From Boothiomyces macroporosus (lineage: Eukaryota; Chytridiomycota; Chytridiomycetes; Rhizophydiales; Terramycetaceae), in NCBI GenBank assembly GCA_027604185.1, contig JADGKB010000096.1:1-54770 (forward strand): a DNA stretch of 54,770 nt, given 5' to 3'. Below the pieces are notes generated by a model. The model was not told the origin of the DNA. It was given only the letters and a program-made list of their open reading frames with translations, and made no database searches. Position 1 is the first letter of the stretch. Each line of letters begins with the position of its first letter. This document shows positions 1-11,841 of this stretch, in pieces. Position numbers and translations under genes: made by a program.

Positions 1-26
1 AATATCTTGATTTTTCTTGCCAAAAA

Positions 27-1925
27 ATGATTGACCAAAGCACTCTGGATGATGGACAAAACGCAGTGATCGCACGCCATACGATAATCACCAACAAGAA
101 AAGAAAGAACGCAACTGATAGCGAACCAATCGCTCGCATTCAGTGCAAGTATTGCCAGGTATCCTTCGTTCCCACTGCTAGCAATTTGGCAGCTTTTAAT
201 CATTTAAAAACCAAACATAAATCACTGGTTCCTGAAATTATTGAAGCAGACAAAAAATCAAAACCTGAATCAAGAAGTCTTCGGAAACACGAGGACGGAT
301 TTGAAAGCAAAGTGCTTTACCAGAAACTGTTAATGTTCGTTGTTACATCTGAAGTGCCGTTCTGTAAGGTGGAAAGTGAATCTTTCATTCGATTAATTTC
401 CTTCTTGCGGGAAGGCTTTGACACAAAAGAGATTTTAAATAATCTTGTTAAAAGCTTGGATCAAATGTATCTGGAAGAAACAGACTCCTTTACTCAATAT
501 CTGCAATCCTTGAAGTGCAAATTTTCTCTTACAGTCAATATACAACAAACGCTCTACTCAATTTTCCTAACTGTGAATATTCACTATGTGGATGAAGCCT
601 GGAACAAGAAGCATTCACTGTTGGCGCACAAGCAAGTTGACAATTTTGAGGAAAGTCTTGCTGATTGTTTGATAGCAATATTAGAGAAATTTAAAATTGC
701 TCACAGATTGTCAAGTATTACTTTAGATGAAACTTGCAACAAGACCACCATGATGGCAGAATTAGAAAAATATTATCAAACCATTTACCCGGAATTAGGT
801 TTCAGTCCAGCAAAGAATCAAATCAAATGCTTTGTCTGTGCAATGGATAACGCAGCAGAACAAATATTGAAACCATTCACCAAATGCTTGTATTCCAAAT
901 ACACTAGTGATGATAATTTGTATAATGCTATTTCCAAGGTATTTCGACTGATTAGAGAAATTCAATTTTCTATAGAAATTTTCGACTGTTTAAGACTGTA
1001 ATTATTTATTAATACTAGAAATGCGCCTATGGACTGTTTTACAATACAAAATCATGGCTTGGATGAATATACCAAGTGGAATACTAAATTAAAGATGATT
1101 GAAGCCACCAAAAATCTTTGTCCTGCACTCATTGAAACAGCAAATAATGTACTAAAGGATGAGAAGCTTGCTGCCCTAATACCAAATGATGCCGAATGGA
1201 AATTAATTGACCAACTTATTGATATATTATTGCCAATAAGAAAAACAATGGAACAAATCTCAATGAACGGTCAAGCTGGATTCGGAATTCCAAAATCACT
1301 TGTAGATTTTTATAAATGCACCACTCATTTGAAAGGTCAACTTGAAAGATACTCAAATTCAGATTTAGTTTACCATGGTATACAAGAAGCAATCAGCCAG
1401 TTAACGCACACTTATGAACAAACATCACCTCCAGTCAATATTGCAGTCATACTCAACCCATCAATGAAAAAAGTGGTTTTAAGTAGGCTCTTGTGTTGGA
1501 AAGATGACTTTATCGAACGAGCAAACACAGATATACATGAGCGCTATGAATCCTATGCATCAAAAGAAAAACCCAGAAAAGTACAGCTAAATGAAGATGA
1601 AACTAATTTGGAATTGCAGAAACAATGGAATGAATTATTAACTAATTTTTTCAGCGAGTTTGATAGGAAATACGAACTAGAAACTTTTCTTGGTGAAAAA
1701 CCTAAAGTGGTACCAGATGTTCTTGCCTATTGGAAAGATAACTTGGAGAATTTTCCAGTTTTAGCTTCCATGGCCAGAGATTATTTGTCAGTTCAATCCT
1801 CTAGTGTATCTCCTGAACAGCTATTCTCAAATGATGAAGAAAGTGAAATCTTTGATCGAGAACGCCTGCCTGGAGAGAATATTGAAAAGATTCAGTTTTT
1901 AAAGCATCTTTGGTTTGAAGAATAA
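27..1925 (+). CDS. hAT-family transposase-like protein with BED zinc finger, catalytic residues altered
   Basis: One 625-aa reading frame once a 21-nt intron (998-1018, GTAATT...TAATACTAG) is removed; the only in-frame stop (TAA 999-1001) lies inside it. An N-terminal BED finger has C40, C43, H59 and H64. The C-terminus carries the hAT dimerisation signature (YLSVQSSSVSPEQLFS). The transposase core is recognisable, but the positions where active hAT enzymes carry acidic or His residues read SLTVNIQQ (Asp to Asn), TLDETCNK and CFVCAM (His to Cys). This suggests a DNA-binding protein derived from a transposase, or a dead copy kept open. The frame is open to the left window edge, so the start may lie upstream of ATG 27. 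No terminal inverted repeats are visible. Family assignment is firm; loss of activity is inferred. Confidence 0.8.
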
Positions 1926-2102
1926 AAAACAGATTTGAACTGGTTGAATTCTAACTGGGGTTGAATGTCCTGCTATGGGTTAAAAGAGGATCTAGTATTC
2001 CAATGGTCTTTGAGGCTTTCTTTGTGACTACTAAGCCAGAAATGAAATGGCAATGTGGCATAGCCAAGACGCTATAAAACCACAAAACATTAAAACTTTT
2101 CA

Positions 2103-2726
2103 ATGACTGAAAACCCAACAATCTGCACTCTTGAACTTGATCCAGTTTCCAACAAATTTTACGGATCGTACACACCAATTACAGCACAGTACCTCAAGAA
2201 ACAAGAATTTGATCATATTTTAAACGCACTGGGAAAAGGTCCTTCTAATAATACTCAAAGAAATCAGTTCATCATCAACTACCTGTACGCTATATCCGTC
2301 GTTATCTCTTGGGTTGGGTTATTTCCTCTGATAATACCTCTTCTGCTCTATGTTATGGATCCTTTTAGTGGTAAACATCAATTACTACTTAATTGGTGGC
2401 TAGCGGTGTCTGTATACGGATTAATAGCTGGTTATGCAATCTATCCAACCGCCAGCGGAACTGCTATTCCGAATACTACCATAGATATGCTACAATTGCA
2501 AAAATCTTTTGTATTGACAACATGCGCTGCCTTGACATCAAAGTATTCGTTCAAAGGAATCGAGCTTAAAGTGGTTGAAGGCAAAGTGTACATTGTATTT
2601 TGTCAAAAGTACCTGGACTTGTTTAATGACAAAGTTTCAACTGATGGTTTCGAGCAAGTCGAGGATGATTCAAGTACCAAAAATATAAACGAGAAAAAGG
2701 CTCTCCTTCCCGCTTATTCAGATTAA
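2103..2726 (+). CDS. Hypothetical protein with two transmembrane segments
   Basis: Uninterrupted 207-aa frame starting at ATG 2103, 177 bp after the hAT-like gene. No family recognised. A polar N-terminus of about 55 residues is followed by a long hydrophobic stretch at about residues 57-86 (YLYAISVVISWVGLFPLIIP) and a second at about 96-117. The remainder is soluble and ends in an acidic, Ser/Lys-rich tail. The layout resembles small ER/Golgi hairpin membrane proteins, but no motif supports a function. A real gene is likely because the frame is long for this AT-rich DNA, has a hydrophobic pattern typical of proteins, and fits co-directional spacing between two real genes. Confidence 0.6.
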   Translation: MTENPTICTLELDPVSNKFYGSYTPITAQYLKKQEFDHILNALGKGPSNNTQRNQFIINYLYAISVVISWVGLFPLIIPLLLYVMDPFSGKHQLLLNWWLAVSVYGLIAGYAIYPTASGTAIPNTTIDMLQLQKSFVLTTCAALTSKYSFKGIELKVVEGKVYIVFCQKYLDLFNDKVSTDGFEQVEDDSSTKNINEKKALLPAYSD

Positions 2727-3002
2727 TCTGCTAATATAAGCTTTTTTTGAACTTTCTCAATTTACCCATAGTCACTCATTTGAATACCCTCATGCGTAAT
2801 TGCCAGCAAGAATGCATTATTTAGACTGCAACCGTAAAGAAACGCAAGCTATTTAGTTGATTTGTATGACAGCTGTTTGCGGCCGCAAGTTTCATTTCGA
2901 AAAGCGCTCCTCCGATGACCAAAAAACTGTGCCACCACACCCTTCTTTACCCGACGGGAATCTAAAATATAAATTTGACAAAGAATCTCAGTATATATCA
3001 AA

Positions 3003-3872
3003 ATGAAGCAAACTGTTCTTGTTACTGGTGTTACTGCTGGCGGACTTGGCGCTGCTATTGCCATCAAATTAGCGAAAAACGACAATTATACTGTATACGG
3101 TACTCTTCGAGACTTGTCCAAGTCGGCTGCTTTTAAAACTGAAGCGGAACAGAGTGGTCTTAACCCAGATGCGGTCAAAATCATTCAATTGGATGTAACT
3201 AAAGAAGAATCATGCAAGAGTGCAATCAGTGCTGTGTTGGAGTCTGGCAGAATTGATATTTTGATCAATAATGCTGGCAAAGGTCTTGTTCAAACTGTAG
3301 AAGGAACAGATATGGATAGAGTTTACGATTGCTTTGAAGTCAATTATTTTGGAGTTTACAGGCTGATCAAGTCTGTAATTCCAACAATGCGCGCTCAATC
3401 GTTTGGAAGAATCGTGAATATTTCATCTGTCGGTGGGTTGGTTGGTCAACCATTCAACGAAGCTTACTGCTCAGCCAAAGCAGCCCTAGATTCTTTGGCA
3501 GAAAGCATGAACACTACTCTTCGTACTTTCAACATCAAAGTAACTACGTACTGTCCAGGAATGATTACCACCAACTTTATCAACAATGCTCAAGGAATTA
3601 ACGATGATTTGAAAATGGAAGGCATTCCTGCGGCTTATGAAGAAATGTTTGACAAATACGTTGCTAGAACTAGAGCAATCAAGAGCTCTGCCGAGGCCGC
3701 CGCCTTCCGCCAAACACCTGAAGAGTCTGCCGATGATGTAGTGCAAATTGTTTCCAGTGATTTGGCAAAAGCGAGAGTGTATCCAAACACGGTCATTGGC
3801 GTGGTCCAAACTAAATTCTCTGATCCATCAGCAGAAACTGTCATTAGTCTATTACGCACCACTTTCAAATAA
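3003..3872 (+). CDS. Short-chain dehydrogenase/reductase (Ayr1/retinol-dehydrogenase-like)
   Basis: 289-aa classical SDR oxidoreductase, probably NADP(H)-dependent, acting on a lipid or steroid-like substrate. The cofactor site TGVTAGGLGAAIA (Rossmann TGxxxGxG type) is at residues 8-20. NNAG follows in mid-protein, then catalytic Ser (NISSVGG) and YCSAKAA (YxxxK). The segment YCPGMITTNF matches the PG motif after the active site. Overall pattern and length are like yeast Ayr1 (1-acyl-dihydroxyacetone-phosphate reductase) and 17-beta-HSD-like enzymes; the substrate cannot be assigned. A TATA-like tatata lies just before the ATG. The stop is only 51 bp from the next probable start (3924). No intron. 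Confidence 0.88.
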   Translation: MKQTVLVTGVTAGGLGAAIAIKLAKNDNYTVYGTLRDLSKSAAFKTEAEQSGLNPDAVKIIQLDVTKEESCKSAISAVLESGRIDILINNAGKGLVQTVEGTDMDRVYDCFEVNYFGVYRLIKSVIPTMRAQSFGRIVNISSVGGLVGQPFNEAYCSAKAALDSLAESMNTTLRTFNIKVTTYCPGMITTNFINNAQGINDDLKMEGIPAAYEEMFDKYVARTRAIKSSAEAAAFRQTPEESADDVVQIVSSDLAKARVYPNTVIGVVQTKFSDPSAETVISLLRTTFK

Positions 3873-3923
3873 ATGAATACTTTTGCAGTTAAATTTCTTA
3901 TGTTGAGAATTTTTTTCAGGAAA

Positions 3924-5668
3924 ATGTCTGATAGCAGCACCAGTTCAACAGCAGAATTAGCCAACGCAATCAAAGGACAGAGTGCTAAACAGACTTTTAC
4001 ACTTTTAGCGGATCACTTTCAAACCAAAATACTAATCGGCAAAAAGTACCAGTATCCAAAGGATCTGCCCGACAATTTTCTACCGCAGATAGTCAAATGT
4101 ACCCCATTCCCGTTAGACTTTATTCTATCAATAGTTGCAGAAAACGGATTCTTGATTCCTGCTGTTCAACGTAATTTTTACAAGTCTTTCAAAGACACAA
4201 TCAGTATGCTACAGGGCAAAGAATGCCCTAAATTCATTCATAAAGCCAAGTTTACGCACTATTCAAACGGAGCGCAATTCTGGCAAACTCAGAAAGCAAA
4301 AAGTAATGAATTTGTACAGAGATATTTATCGTTGCTGCGTGATCCTAAAAGATCGCCATGGTTAGCGGTCTATCTCAAAGACTTTAGCCTGCAAATAGGC
4401 GAATCTGGGGTTGAAAATGAAATAAGTTTGAAAGATACACTTGCCGCTATAAATCGATTAAAATTTGTTGATGCAATGTACGAATATTGCCAACTCGTTA
4501 ATATCTACGATTTGTACGACCATGTACCTCTCCAGTCGCTGTACAATGAATTAACAATCAAAAACCAGCTGCAAATTCTTGAAGTGCTACTAGGGAGTAC
4601 AAAATTGATGCATTATATGGATTACCTGGAAAATATTCTGGAATACACTATAACTGCAAAAACAATGATCAAAAATAGCCATTTTATAAATGGCGGCAAA
4701 ATAGTATCAAGGCTGTCCCCAGACTTTTCTGTTACGCGATACCCAGCTATTTACATTTCCAATTCTTCAAGGCAAATCAGATGGTACGCGCATAACATAA
4801 AGTCCCTAATCAATACACCAGGAAATCCAAAATACAACTTTGATGATATTTGCGAAAGCTATCTGGACGTCATTGAGGACCAGTTAAAGAAAACACCAAT
4901 TAGTAATGATGCACTATCACCCAGACATGTATTATTAGGATTACTGGTGGATGCTTTATCAGAAGCTGGACTGAAAATATTTGCAAAAAGAATATGCGAC
5001 AGAATTCCAGAATGCAATCTTTCACTTGGAGTAAGAGACGCAGAAATGGTTGGCAAAATAGATCCAACTATTCAATTCTACAATATCACAGGAACTGTAA
5101 ATATGCTTGATTCTTCAAATTACAACAAGTTGATTAAAGATATTTCAAAGATAAAGATTATATCTATAGATTGCGAGTGGAACACTTCCGATCTATCGAT
5201 TACTCAAATAGGAGCGGAATTCAAAGATAATTCAATTCATAACTACATACTGGACATGTTGAATATGAAACCAAACGAAATACAAGATATTTTCAAACTA
5301 CTCTGGGAAATACCAGTCATTGGTAGTCAAAATTAATATAGGCTTTAGTTGCGATCAGGATTTGAGAAAGATAAACCAGAAAGCAGAGGTTGGATACCCT
5401 TCAAACTTGATTGACCTATTTCAGTATTCCCCAACTGACTTTGGCTTCGATGCTCATGAATCTAAAAAAGGTTTGGATACCTGGACCAGCATCATCCTAC
5501 AAAAACAATTGGATAAACGTCCACGAATGAGCTTTTGGGAAAAACGGCCTCTTCGCCAATCTCAAATATTATATGCTGGTAATTCATATTAATTTAGCGG
5601 GTGATGTACAGGTTTTACTAGAATTATACCGAACACTGCATTCCATCAACCCAGCTATATTTGGGTAA
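3924..5668 (+). CDS. DEDD-type 3'-5' exonuclease, Mut-7/EXD3-like
   Basis: 568-aa protein in three exons; introns 5323-5341 (GTAGTCAAAATTAATATAG, 19 nt) and 5579-5597 (GTAATTCATATTAATTTAG, 19 nt). The N-terminal 400 residues are helical and of unknown role. The C-terminal third is a DnaQ-like exonuclease: DCEW (first Asp and Glu), GFSCDQDL (Asp), and YAAGD (DEDDy-type Tyr and last Asp). The last two motifs are only continuous after splicing, which is strong support for the 19-nt introns. Similar proteins (Mut-7, EXD3, WRN-exonuclease-like) trim RNA 3' ends; the substrate here is unknown. An in-frame ATG at 3873 abuts the SDR stop; 3924 (aaaATGtct) is preferred. Its stop is 22 bp from the convergent ABCG stop. 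Confidence 0.85.
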
Positions 5669-5690
5669 TAAATGAATACTATATTTTATT

Positions 5691-8055
5691 CTAGCGTCTT
5701 CTATCCCTATTAGTTACCATCATCACTGCATATCCAAGGACTCTCCAGATGAACCCAATCAGGAAAGCTATTCCAACGTCGAAATTGAATCTGCCTAGTG
5801 TATAGCCAAAAGCATCCGCTGTCCACTGTATCTCGAATATATTGACAAATGGTTGCACACCATCGTTAAACATTGCTTCGGTTAGCCATCTATTGTAGCT
5901 CATATCAAACAACCATCCAAAATGACCGTCTCTTGCAGTAACCAGTGTGATACCAAAACCTGCCGTAATGCCATGGAGCAAACAAATGACAACTGCCATC
6001 AAAGATGCGTCTTCTCTCTCGACCAAGAACGAAATCACCGCAGACAGACCATATATTCCAAAGTAAGTGCCAAATATAATCCAATAAAAGTGCCAGAATG
6101 ATATTAAAGGGTTGGGAAGTATGTGTAAAAACATTGTAAAGTGTAGTGAGCAGATTGCCAAACGGTAGAATGAAGAAATTGTTTTTCCAATATAGTAACC
6201 TAGTGTAGAATGTCCTGCGGAAGCTTCTCTCCAGAATACTGGCTTCTCTTCTGAAAATATTTTAACAGCCGCTGAAATTAGTGGTAATTACCTGGTCCAG
6301 CTGCCAAAGAAGAAGTGACGGCAATCAAGAAACCAAGTAGTGCCAATAACCACTCCAACGGTGCTGGGGATATTGGTGTCATTGGGATTATGTATACGCC
6401 AGTGTAAATTGTTGGTCCGCCAATTGCAAACCCCATAACTGCTCCAGCCAAGGAACTTAGGAAAATTTCTAGAGCAAATGATCCTGGGTTGGCCAGTTGC
6501 TGAATCAGTCCTCTGTGGTGGCAGTATAATATTTGGTAGAAAATATTTGCTCCTCTTTCTTTGATTAGTTTTGGTACTTCTTCATGAAAATCTGTTTTCT
6601 GGACAGTCTCTTCGACCGAAGGACGTTTTTCCCAAATATCAGCCAACTCGCTGCTTTTATACACTTTTTTTGTGTTTATACCTTTACCACTCAAAATGTC
6701 CATCAATACATCGGCAGGATTAGCTTGAGGGTCGAATACATAACCGAGCTCCTGATAGTATGCTTGGACACCGCTTACTGGTCCAAGATACGCTGTCCTG
6801 CCTCCCGGCGCAATCATTAAAATGTCATCGAATTTGTCAAATATCTCTACTCTAGGCTGATGGATAACTGCAACAGTAGTCAAGCCTAATCGAGTGATTT
6901 TACGGAGGGTTTCACAGACTTCCAAGGCGGAAGTGGAATCCAAGCCCGATGTTGGTTCATCTAAAAAGATACAGACTGGAACTGCAGCCAATTCAATACC
7001 AATATTAACTCTTTTTCTTTGACCGCCAGATACCCCTCTTCTAGTTTCATCCCCAATTATGGAATCTGGAAATTAAAACAGCAAATACCTTGCACGTGTG
7101 CCAAGTTTAGCACCAACAATAAGGCATCTACATACTTTGAAACTTCTACATCAGACCAAGATCTTGGAAGTCTGATTCTAGCCGCATGAGTCAAAATTTC
7201 CCGTACAGTCAAAGTTCTGATCATGACATCTTCTTGGGGCACATACCCAATCATTTTCTTGAAATCTGTAATTTCTGCCTCTTTTCCGCTTACATAAAGC
7301 TTCCCATCAGTTCTTGGGACTTTTCCGCACAACACATTCATAAAAGTAGTTTTGCCAGCTCCTGATGGCCCCATAATCGCGGTCATTCTTGCTGATTTAA
7401 TACTTCCACTGACGCCTTGCAACACTACTTTTCCTCCCTTCAGTTTCAATCCAAGATTTTCAAACTTGAACTCCATTTGTATGTTGCGTCCATTCAAACC
7501 TTTGTGAAATCCGTCAACCAGCAAATCCAAATCGCTTTGAACGGGAATAGCTAGTCCTTCCGGAGTTAGAACAGGAACCTGTTTGTCAGGATTAATTTGA
7601 GGTTTTGGATTCTGTCTCCTAAATGCCAGTTTGTAATACAAAAAGACTGCAAAGAGAAAAATGTCAACAATCACACAAGCGATAACTCCATCTAATTCGA
7701 AAGGAGTTTCGGAACCTTCCGCACATAGACTTGTTGATGAACATTTTATAGGGTTGACAGATCCTAATGGGCAATAGTAGCCCTGAGGACATATACTTTT
7801 TGTACTTCCGTTTCCACAAAAATATCCTCTCGCGCAGATTTGAGGCTCCAGAGGGCCTTGAGAGGTTGCACACCCGGCTCCTTCTAGCCGTTCTAAACTA
7901 CAAAGAAAAGAAGGAGGGCAAATTCTGGGAGAGGTTGCTGGATCAGAAGAAGTTGTGTTTGGACACCAAAAACCAGTCGGACATGTTAATCTTCCGTCAT
8001 CGTAGATGTTTGCTCCTGCAAACATTGGTTGAGAGAAGCAATTCCAGCTGGACAT
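5691..8055 (-). CDS. ABCG (WBC) half-transporter with Cys-rich N-terminus
   Basis: About 773 aa with introns 7066-7088 (23 nt) and 6272-6291 (GTAATTACCACTAATTTCAG). Order: Cys-rich extracellular domain (CPTGFWCP, CPQGYYCP), one TM segment, nucleotide-binding domain with Walker A GPSGAGKTT, signature VSGGQRKR and Walker B IFLDEPTSGLD, then the ABC2-type membrane domain (VFWREASAGHS, YYIGKTISS). Removing the 23-nt intron joins LAHVQ to DSIIGDETRRGVSGG; removing the 20-nt one joins SLAAGP to AAVKIFSEEKP, both exact family matches. It resembles plant ABCG24/28-type and fungal Cys-rich ABCG exporters; cargo unknown. The start is unsure: the frame stays open to 8112, and a signal-peptide exon may lie in 8113-8317, but I could not find one. 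Confidence 0.87.
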
Positions 8056-8317
8056 TTCGACAGTGAAATTTTGTAAACGAGGAAATGACGTCGATGTCAA
8101 TAAGACTCTCACAATATCTCTTTATACTTTTACAGGACCCAATCCGGTTGATTGTCGTTGCTTTAAATGAATTGAGGTTCTCGGATCTCTTTGAAACCAG
8201 GCGAGTCTTTACAACTTATACTAGGGCTCTGACTCATCTATCCTATGCAGTAGTGCATCAGGCTTTATTTTTTAGTATCCTCCAATCCAAAAGTGCGAAT
8301 TGCGGAATTTTGATTTT

Positions 8318-9716
8318 ATGCTCTCGTCAATCCTAATCGTGAATGCAAAGGGCGACGTTCTAGTCAGCAGAACCCACAGAAAAGACATCAAGTAAACAAA
8401 CCTAACAAAGGCGGAACTTGTCGGATATATTTCGGATCCATGTTATTTCAAACAGCGATGTTCGCTCACCAATCACCATCGTCGAGAATAACACATTTTT
8501 CCATGTTAAACACGAAAACATCTTTCTAGTAGCGGTTTCAATCGTGAATCCGAATGCTTGTCTTGTATTCGAGTTTCTGTATAAAATCATTTCACTTGGA
8601 AAGAGCTACTTTGGGTTGTTCAACGAAGACGCAGTCAAAAACAATTTTACGTTGATTTACGAGTTGTTTGATGGTAAATACTTACTAATTAGAAATATGC
8701 GATTTTGGATTTCCTCAAACTACCGAAGCGGACACTTTGAAACTGTATATTACCACGGAAGGAGTACAATCTGAAAAAACTGACCTGGATGCTTCGAAAA
8801 TAGCGATTCAAGCTACAGGAGCAGTGTCATGGAGAAGACCGGATATCAAATATAGAAAAAATGAAGCCTTTGTTGATGTGATAGAGAGTATAAATTTGAT
8901 TATCTCTGCAAAAGGCACCATTCTCAGGTCAGATGTATCTGGACAAGTGTTAATGAGAGCATACTTGTCGGGAATGCCAGAGTGCAAGTTTGGACTAAAC
9001 GACAAAGTAATGATTGAAAAACAAGGACCAAACCATCCAGCGAAAAACAAACTGAACGTGGAGCTCGACGATTGCCAATTCCACCAATGTGTTAAGCTAG
9101 GCAAATTCGACTCTGAAAGAACAATCAACTTTATACCGCCAGATGGAGAGTTTGAATTGATGAGGTATGAACATTTTAACGAGATACCGTACAACTGAAA
9201 ATGTTAGTTTGCCATTCAAAGTACACGCCAGTGTAAATGAAGTATCTTCAACAAGGGTGGAATTCAAAGTATCAGTAAGGTCAAACTATTCTTCCAAAAT
9301 TTACGCCCAAAACATGATCATTAGAGTACCCACACCACTAAATACTGCCAGTGTGAAAACTAATATACAAGGAGGTAGAGCAAAGTATGTCGGTGGTGAA
9401 AATTGTATTGTCTGGAAGTAATAATTGTTAATATTAGAGTAGCCAGGTTCCAAGGCGGGGAAGAGATCTTTCTCAGTGCAGAAGCAGAGCTTACGTCGAC
9501 GACAGTCAAAAAACAATGGTCAAGACCGCCTATAACGCTTGAATTCCAGGCAAGTTACGTTAATTGTAGGTTATTATGTTTACTGCTTCCGGATTGATGG
9601 TCAAGTTTTTGAAAATATTTGAAAAGAGCAATTATCAGAGTGTAAAGTGGGTGAGGTACATGACCAAAGCCGGATCATATCAAATCAGGGTAAACATGTA
9701 TTAACCAAAGTTTTAA
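8318..9716 (+). CDS. APM4: AP-2 complex subunit mu (clathrin adaptor medium chain)
   Basis: 426 aa in seven exons. Introns: 8392-8410, 8674-8692 and 9165-9183 (19 nt each), 9418-9437 (20), 9550-9569 (20, GC-AG) and 9690-9710 (21). Spliced protein follows the mu2 family end to end: longin domain (RSPITIVENNTFFHVKHENI, FEFLYKI, IYELFDEICDFGFPQ), then mu homology domain (SWRRPDIKYRKNE, YLSGMPECKFGLNDK, DDCQFHQCVKLGKFDSER, RVPTPLNTA, SRPPITLEF) and a terminus KWVRYMTKAGSYQIRF. It links clathrin and cargo at the plasma membrane during endocytosis. The last exon encodes one Phe plus the stop. Wording matches mu2 better than mu1. Divergent from the ABCG gene; ends 27 bp before the acetyl-CoA synthetase stop. 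Confidence 0.95.
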
Positions 9717-9743
9717 ACCGTAATAAATAGTAAATTCCAATGT

Positions 9744-11841
9744 TTATTGTTTGGCAGCAGTTTCAATCAAAATCTTTACGATGGATTGATCGGCTAGAGT
9801 AGAAATATCGCCCAGCTTTTCGCGGATGCCAGCGTCAGTTTTGGCGTCTTCTAATGTGACATCTTTGGCCGCTACTTTACGTAAAATTCTTCTCATAATC
9901 TTACCAGAGCGAGTCTTTGGCAAATCTGGAACAATAATTACGCGTTTTGGAGTAGCAAACGGTCCAATGTTTTGTCTAACTTGAGCGCGGAGAGATTGCT
10001 GAAGTTCAGTGATATCAGAGTATCCAGACTTGACAGAACAGAAACAAACAATTGCTTCTCCAGAAATGTCATCTGGAACACCTACTACAGCTGCTTCGCC
10101 GCACAATGGGTGGAGAATAAGAGCAGATTCGACTTCAGCAGTACTCATTCTGTGCCCTGATACATTGATTACATCGTCTACTCTTCCTTGGATCCAGTAG
10201 TAGCCATCCTTGTCTCGCTTTACACCATCACCAGCAAAGTAGAATCCTGGGTAAGGTTTCAAGTAAGTATCCATGTATCTCTTGTGGTTGTCGTAAACAG
10301 TTCTTGCAATTGATGGGAAAGGAGATTTTATAACCAAAACACCTTCGACATCATTTCCCACCAACTCTTGCCCAGTTTGTGAATCTAATACACCCAATTC
10401 CACACCAAAGAATGGTTTAGTTGCAGACCCAGGCTTGGTGGTGGTTACTCCAGGAATTGGAGTTACCACAATAGAACCAGTTTCAGTTTGCCAATCTACA
10501 TCAGTAATAGGATACAGGTATCAACAATCATGCAGCGTTTTCTTCCAACAACTTCGTGATACCATAGCCAAGCTTCAGGATTGATTGGTTCACCAACGGA
10601 GCCCAATACACGAATAGAGTCTAGTTTGTAGCCTTCGAGGTGTTTGTCTCCAAGTCTCCTTAATGCACGAATAGCTGTTGGGGCGGTGTAGAATTGAGTG
10701 ACCTTGTGAGTGTCGACGAGGTCCCAGTATCTAGAAGGAGTTGGATAAGTAGGAACACTTTCAAAGATAACAGTCGCAACACCATTGGAAAGGGGTCCAT
10801 ATACGATATACGTATGTCCAGTAATCCAACTATTGTCATTTAACAATTACCCTACGTCTGCCATACATCCATGAACATCATTTGGATGCATATCAAAGAC
10901 GTACTTGCAGGTCATTGTTGCACCAAGTAAATACCCGGCTTGGGTGTGAACAACACCTTTAGGCTTCCCAGTAGACCTGGATTTAGCGAAATAGTTACCC
11001 AGAAGTGTATAACATGAAGAGCGGATCTTCACTTTTCATCATTTCAGGTGGACAAACTGGTCTTTGGTTATCCTAGCATTATATAATGAATTACGACTAC
11101 TTCGTGCCACCAGACATCTCTCTCTGGAGTAAACGGAACCGATTTGTCTCCGGTTCTTTGGAAAACAATACAGGTCTTTACGCAAGGACATTGTTCGATG
11201 GCAGCATCAACAATTTTCTTGAGATGGGTAACTTTTCCTCCTCTCATTCCTTGATCCGCTGTAATAACAACTGCACACTCTGCATCCAAGATTCTATCTC
11301 TTACTGCATCTGATGAAAATCCAGCGAAAATAACACTGTGAATAGCACCAATACGGGCGCAAGCCAACATAGCCACTGCTGCTTCGGGGATATTTGGCAA
11401 ATAAATGGCAACTCTGTCTCCTTTCTTTACGTGGTACTTTTTCAAGGTATTTGCAAATTGGCATACTTTTCTCAACAGTTCAGCATAAGTGATCTTTTGT
11501 GCTCTGCCTGTATTAATATAGCTGACCTGGCTCATCGGCTTCATAGATGATTGCCACTTTGTTTGGAGTAGCGATTGCATGACGATCAACGCAGTTGTAA
11601 GACACATTCAACTGGCCGTCATGGAACCAATTAACGTCTCCCTGGTGGAAACCACCGGCCTTGACCTTGGTAAACGGTTGATGCCAGTGAAGGAGATTCT
11701 TTCCCATCTGATGTTAGACTAGAGTACTTTATCAAAAAAGGTTTCTGGGGAAGCGATCGATTCCTTGTACATTTCTTCATAGGTTTCTTTGGTCAAGTGG
11801 TGGGCATGTCCTTGGAATTGTGGAGGTTCAAACTCGAGCAT
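9744..11841 (-). CDS. ACS: Acetyl-CoA synthetase (AMP-forming)
   Basis: 657 aa in seven exons. Introns: 11708-11727 (20), 11508-11526 (19), 11073-11094 (22), 10977-10998 (22), 10830-10850 (21), 10496-10515 (20). It makes acetyl-CoA from acetate, ATP and CoA. Motifs in order: [15 protein letters not shown] (adenylate-forming P-loop), [62 protein letters not shown], and TRSGKIMRR holding the acetylatable catalytic Lys. Each intron falls inside a conserved motif, and only these exact boundaries restore it: for example VDTY/WQTETG across GTATCCTATTACTGATGTAG, and ADVG/WITGH. Length matches fungal Acs1/Acs2 (about 650-710 aa). Start at ATG 11841 gives the family N-terminus ([19 protein letters not shown]). 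Confidence 0.96.

Noticed and set aside
999..1001. In-frame TAA suggesting the hAT-like gene is a pseudogene.
   Set aside because: The stop lies inside a 21-nt GT-AG segment with a TAATAC branch-like motif; removal keeps the frame.
3873..3875. ATG directly after the SDR stop as start of the exonuclease.
   Set aside because: It would leave no intergenic sequence; ATG 3924 has a better A-rich context.
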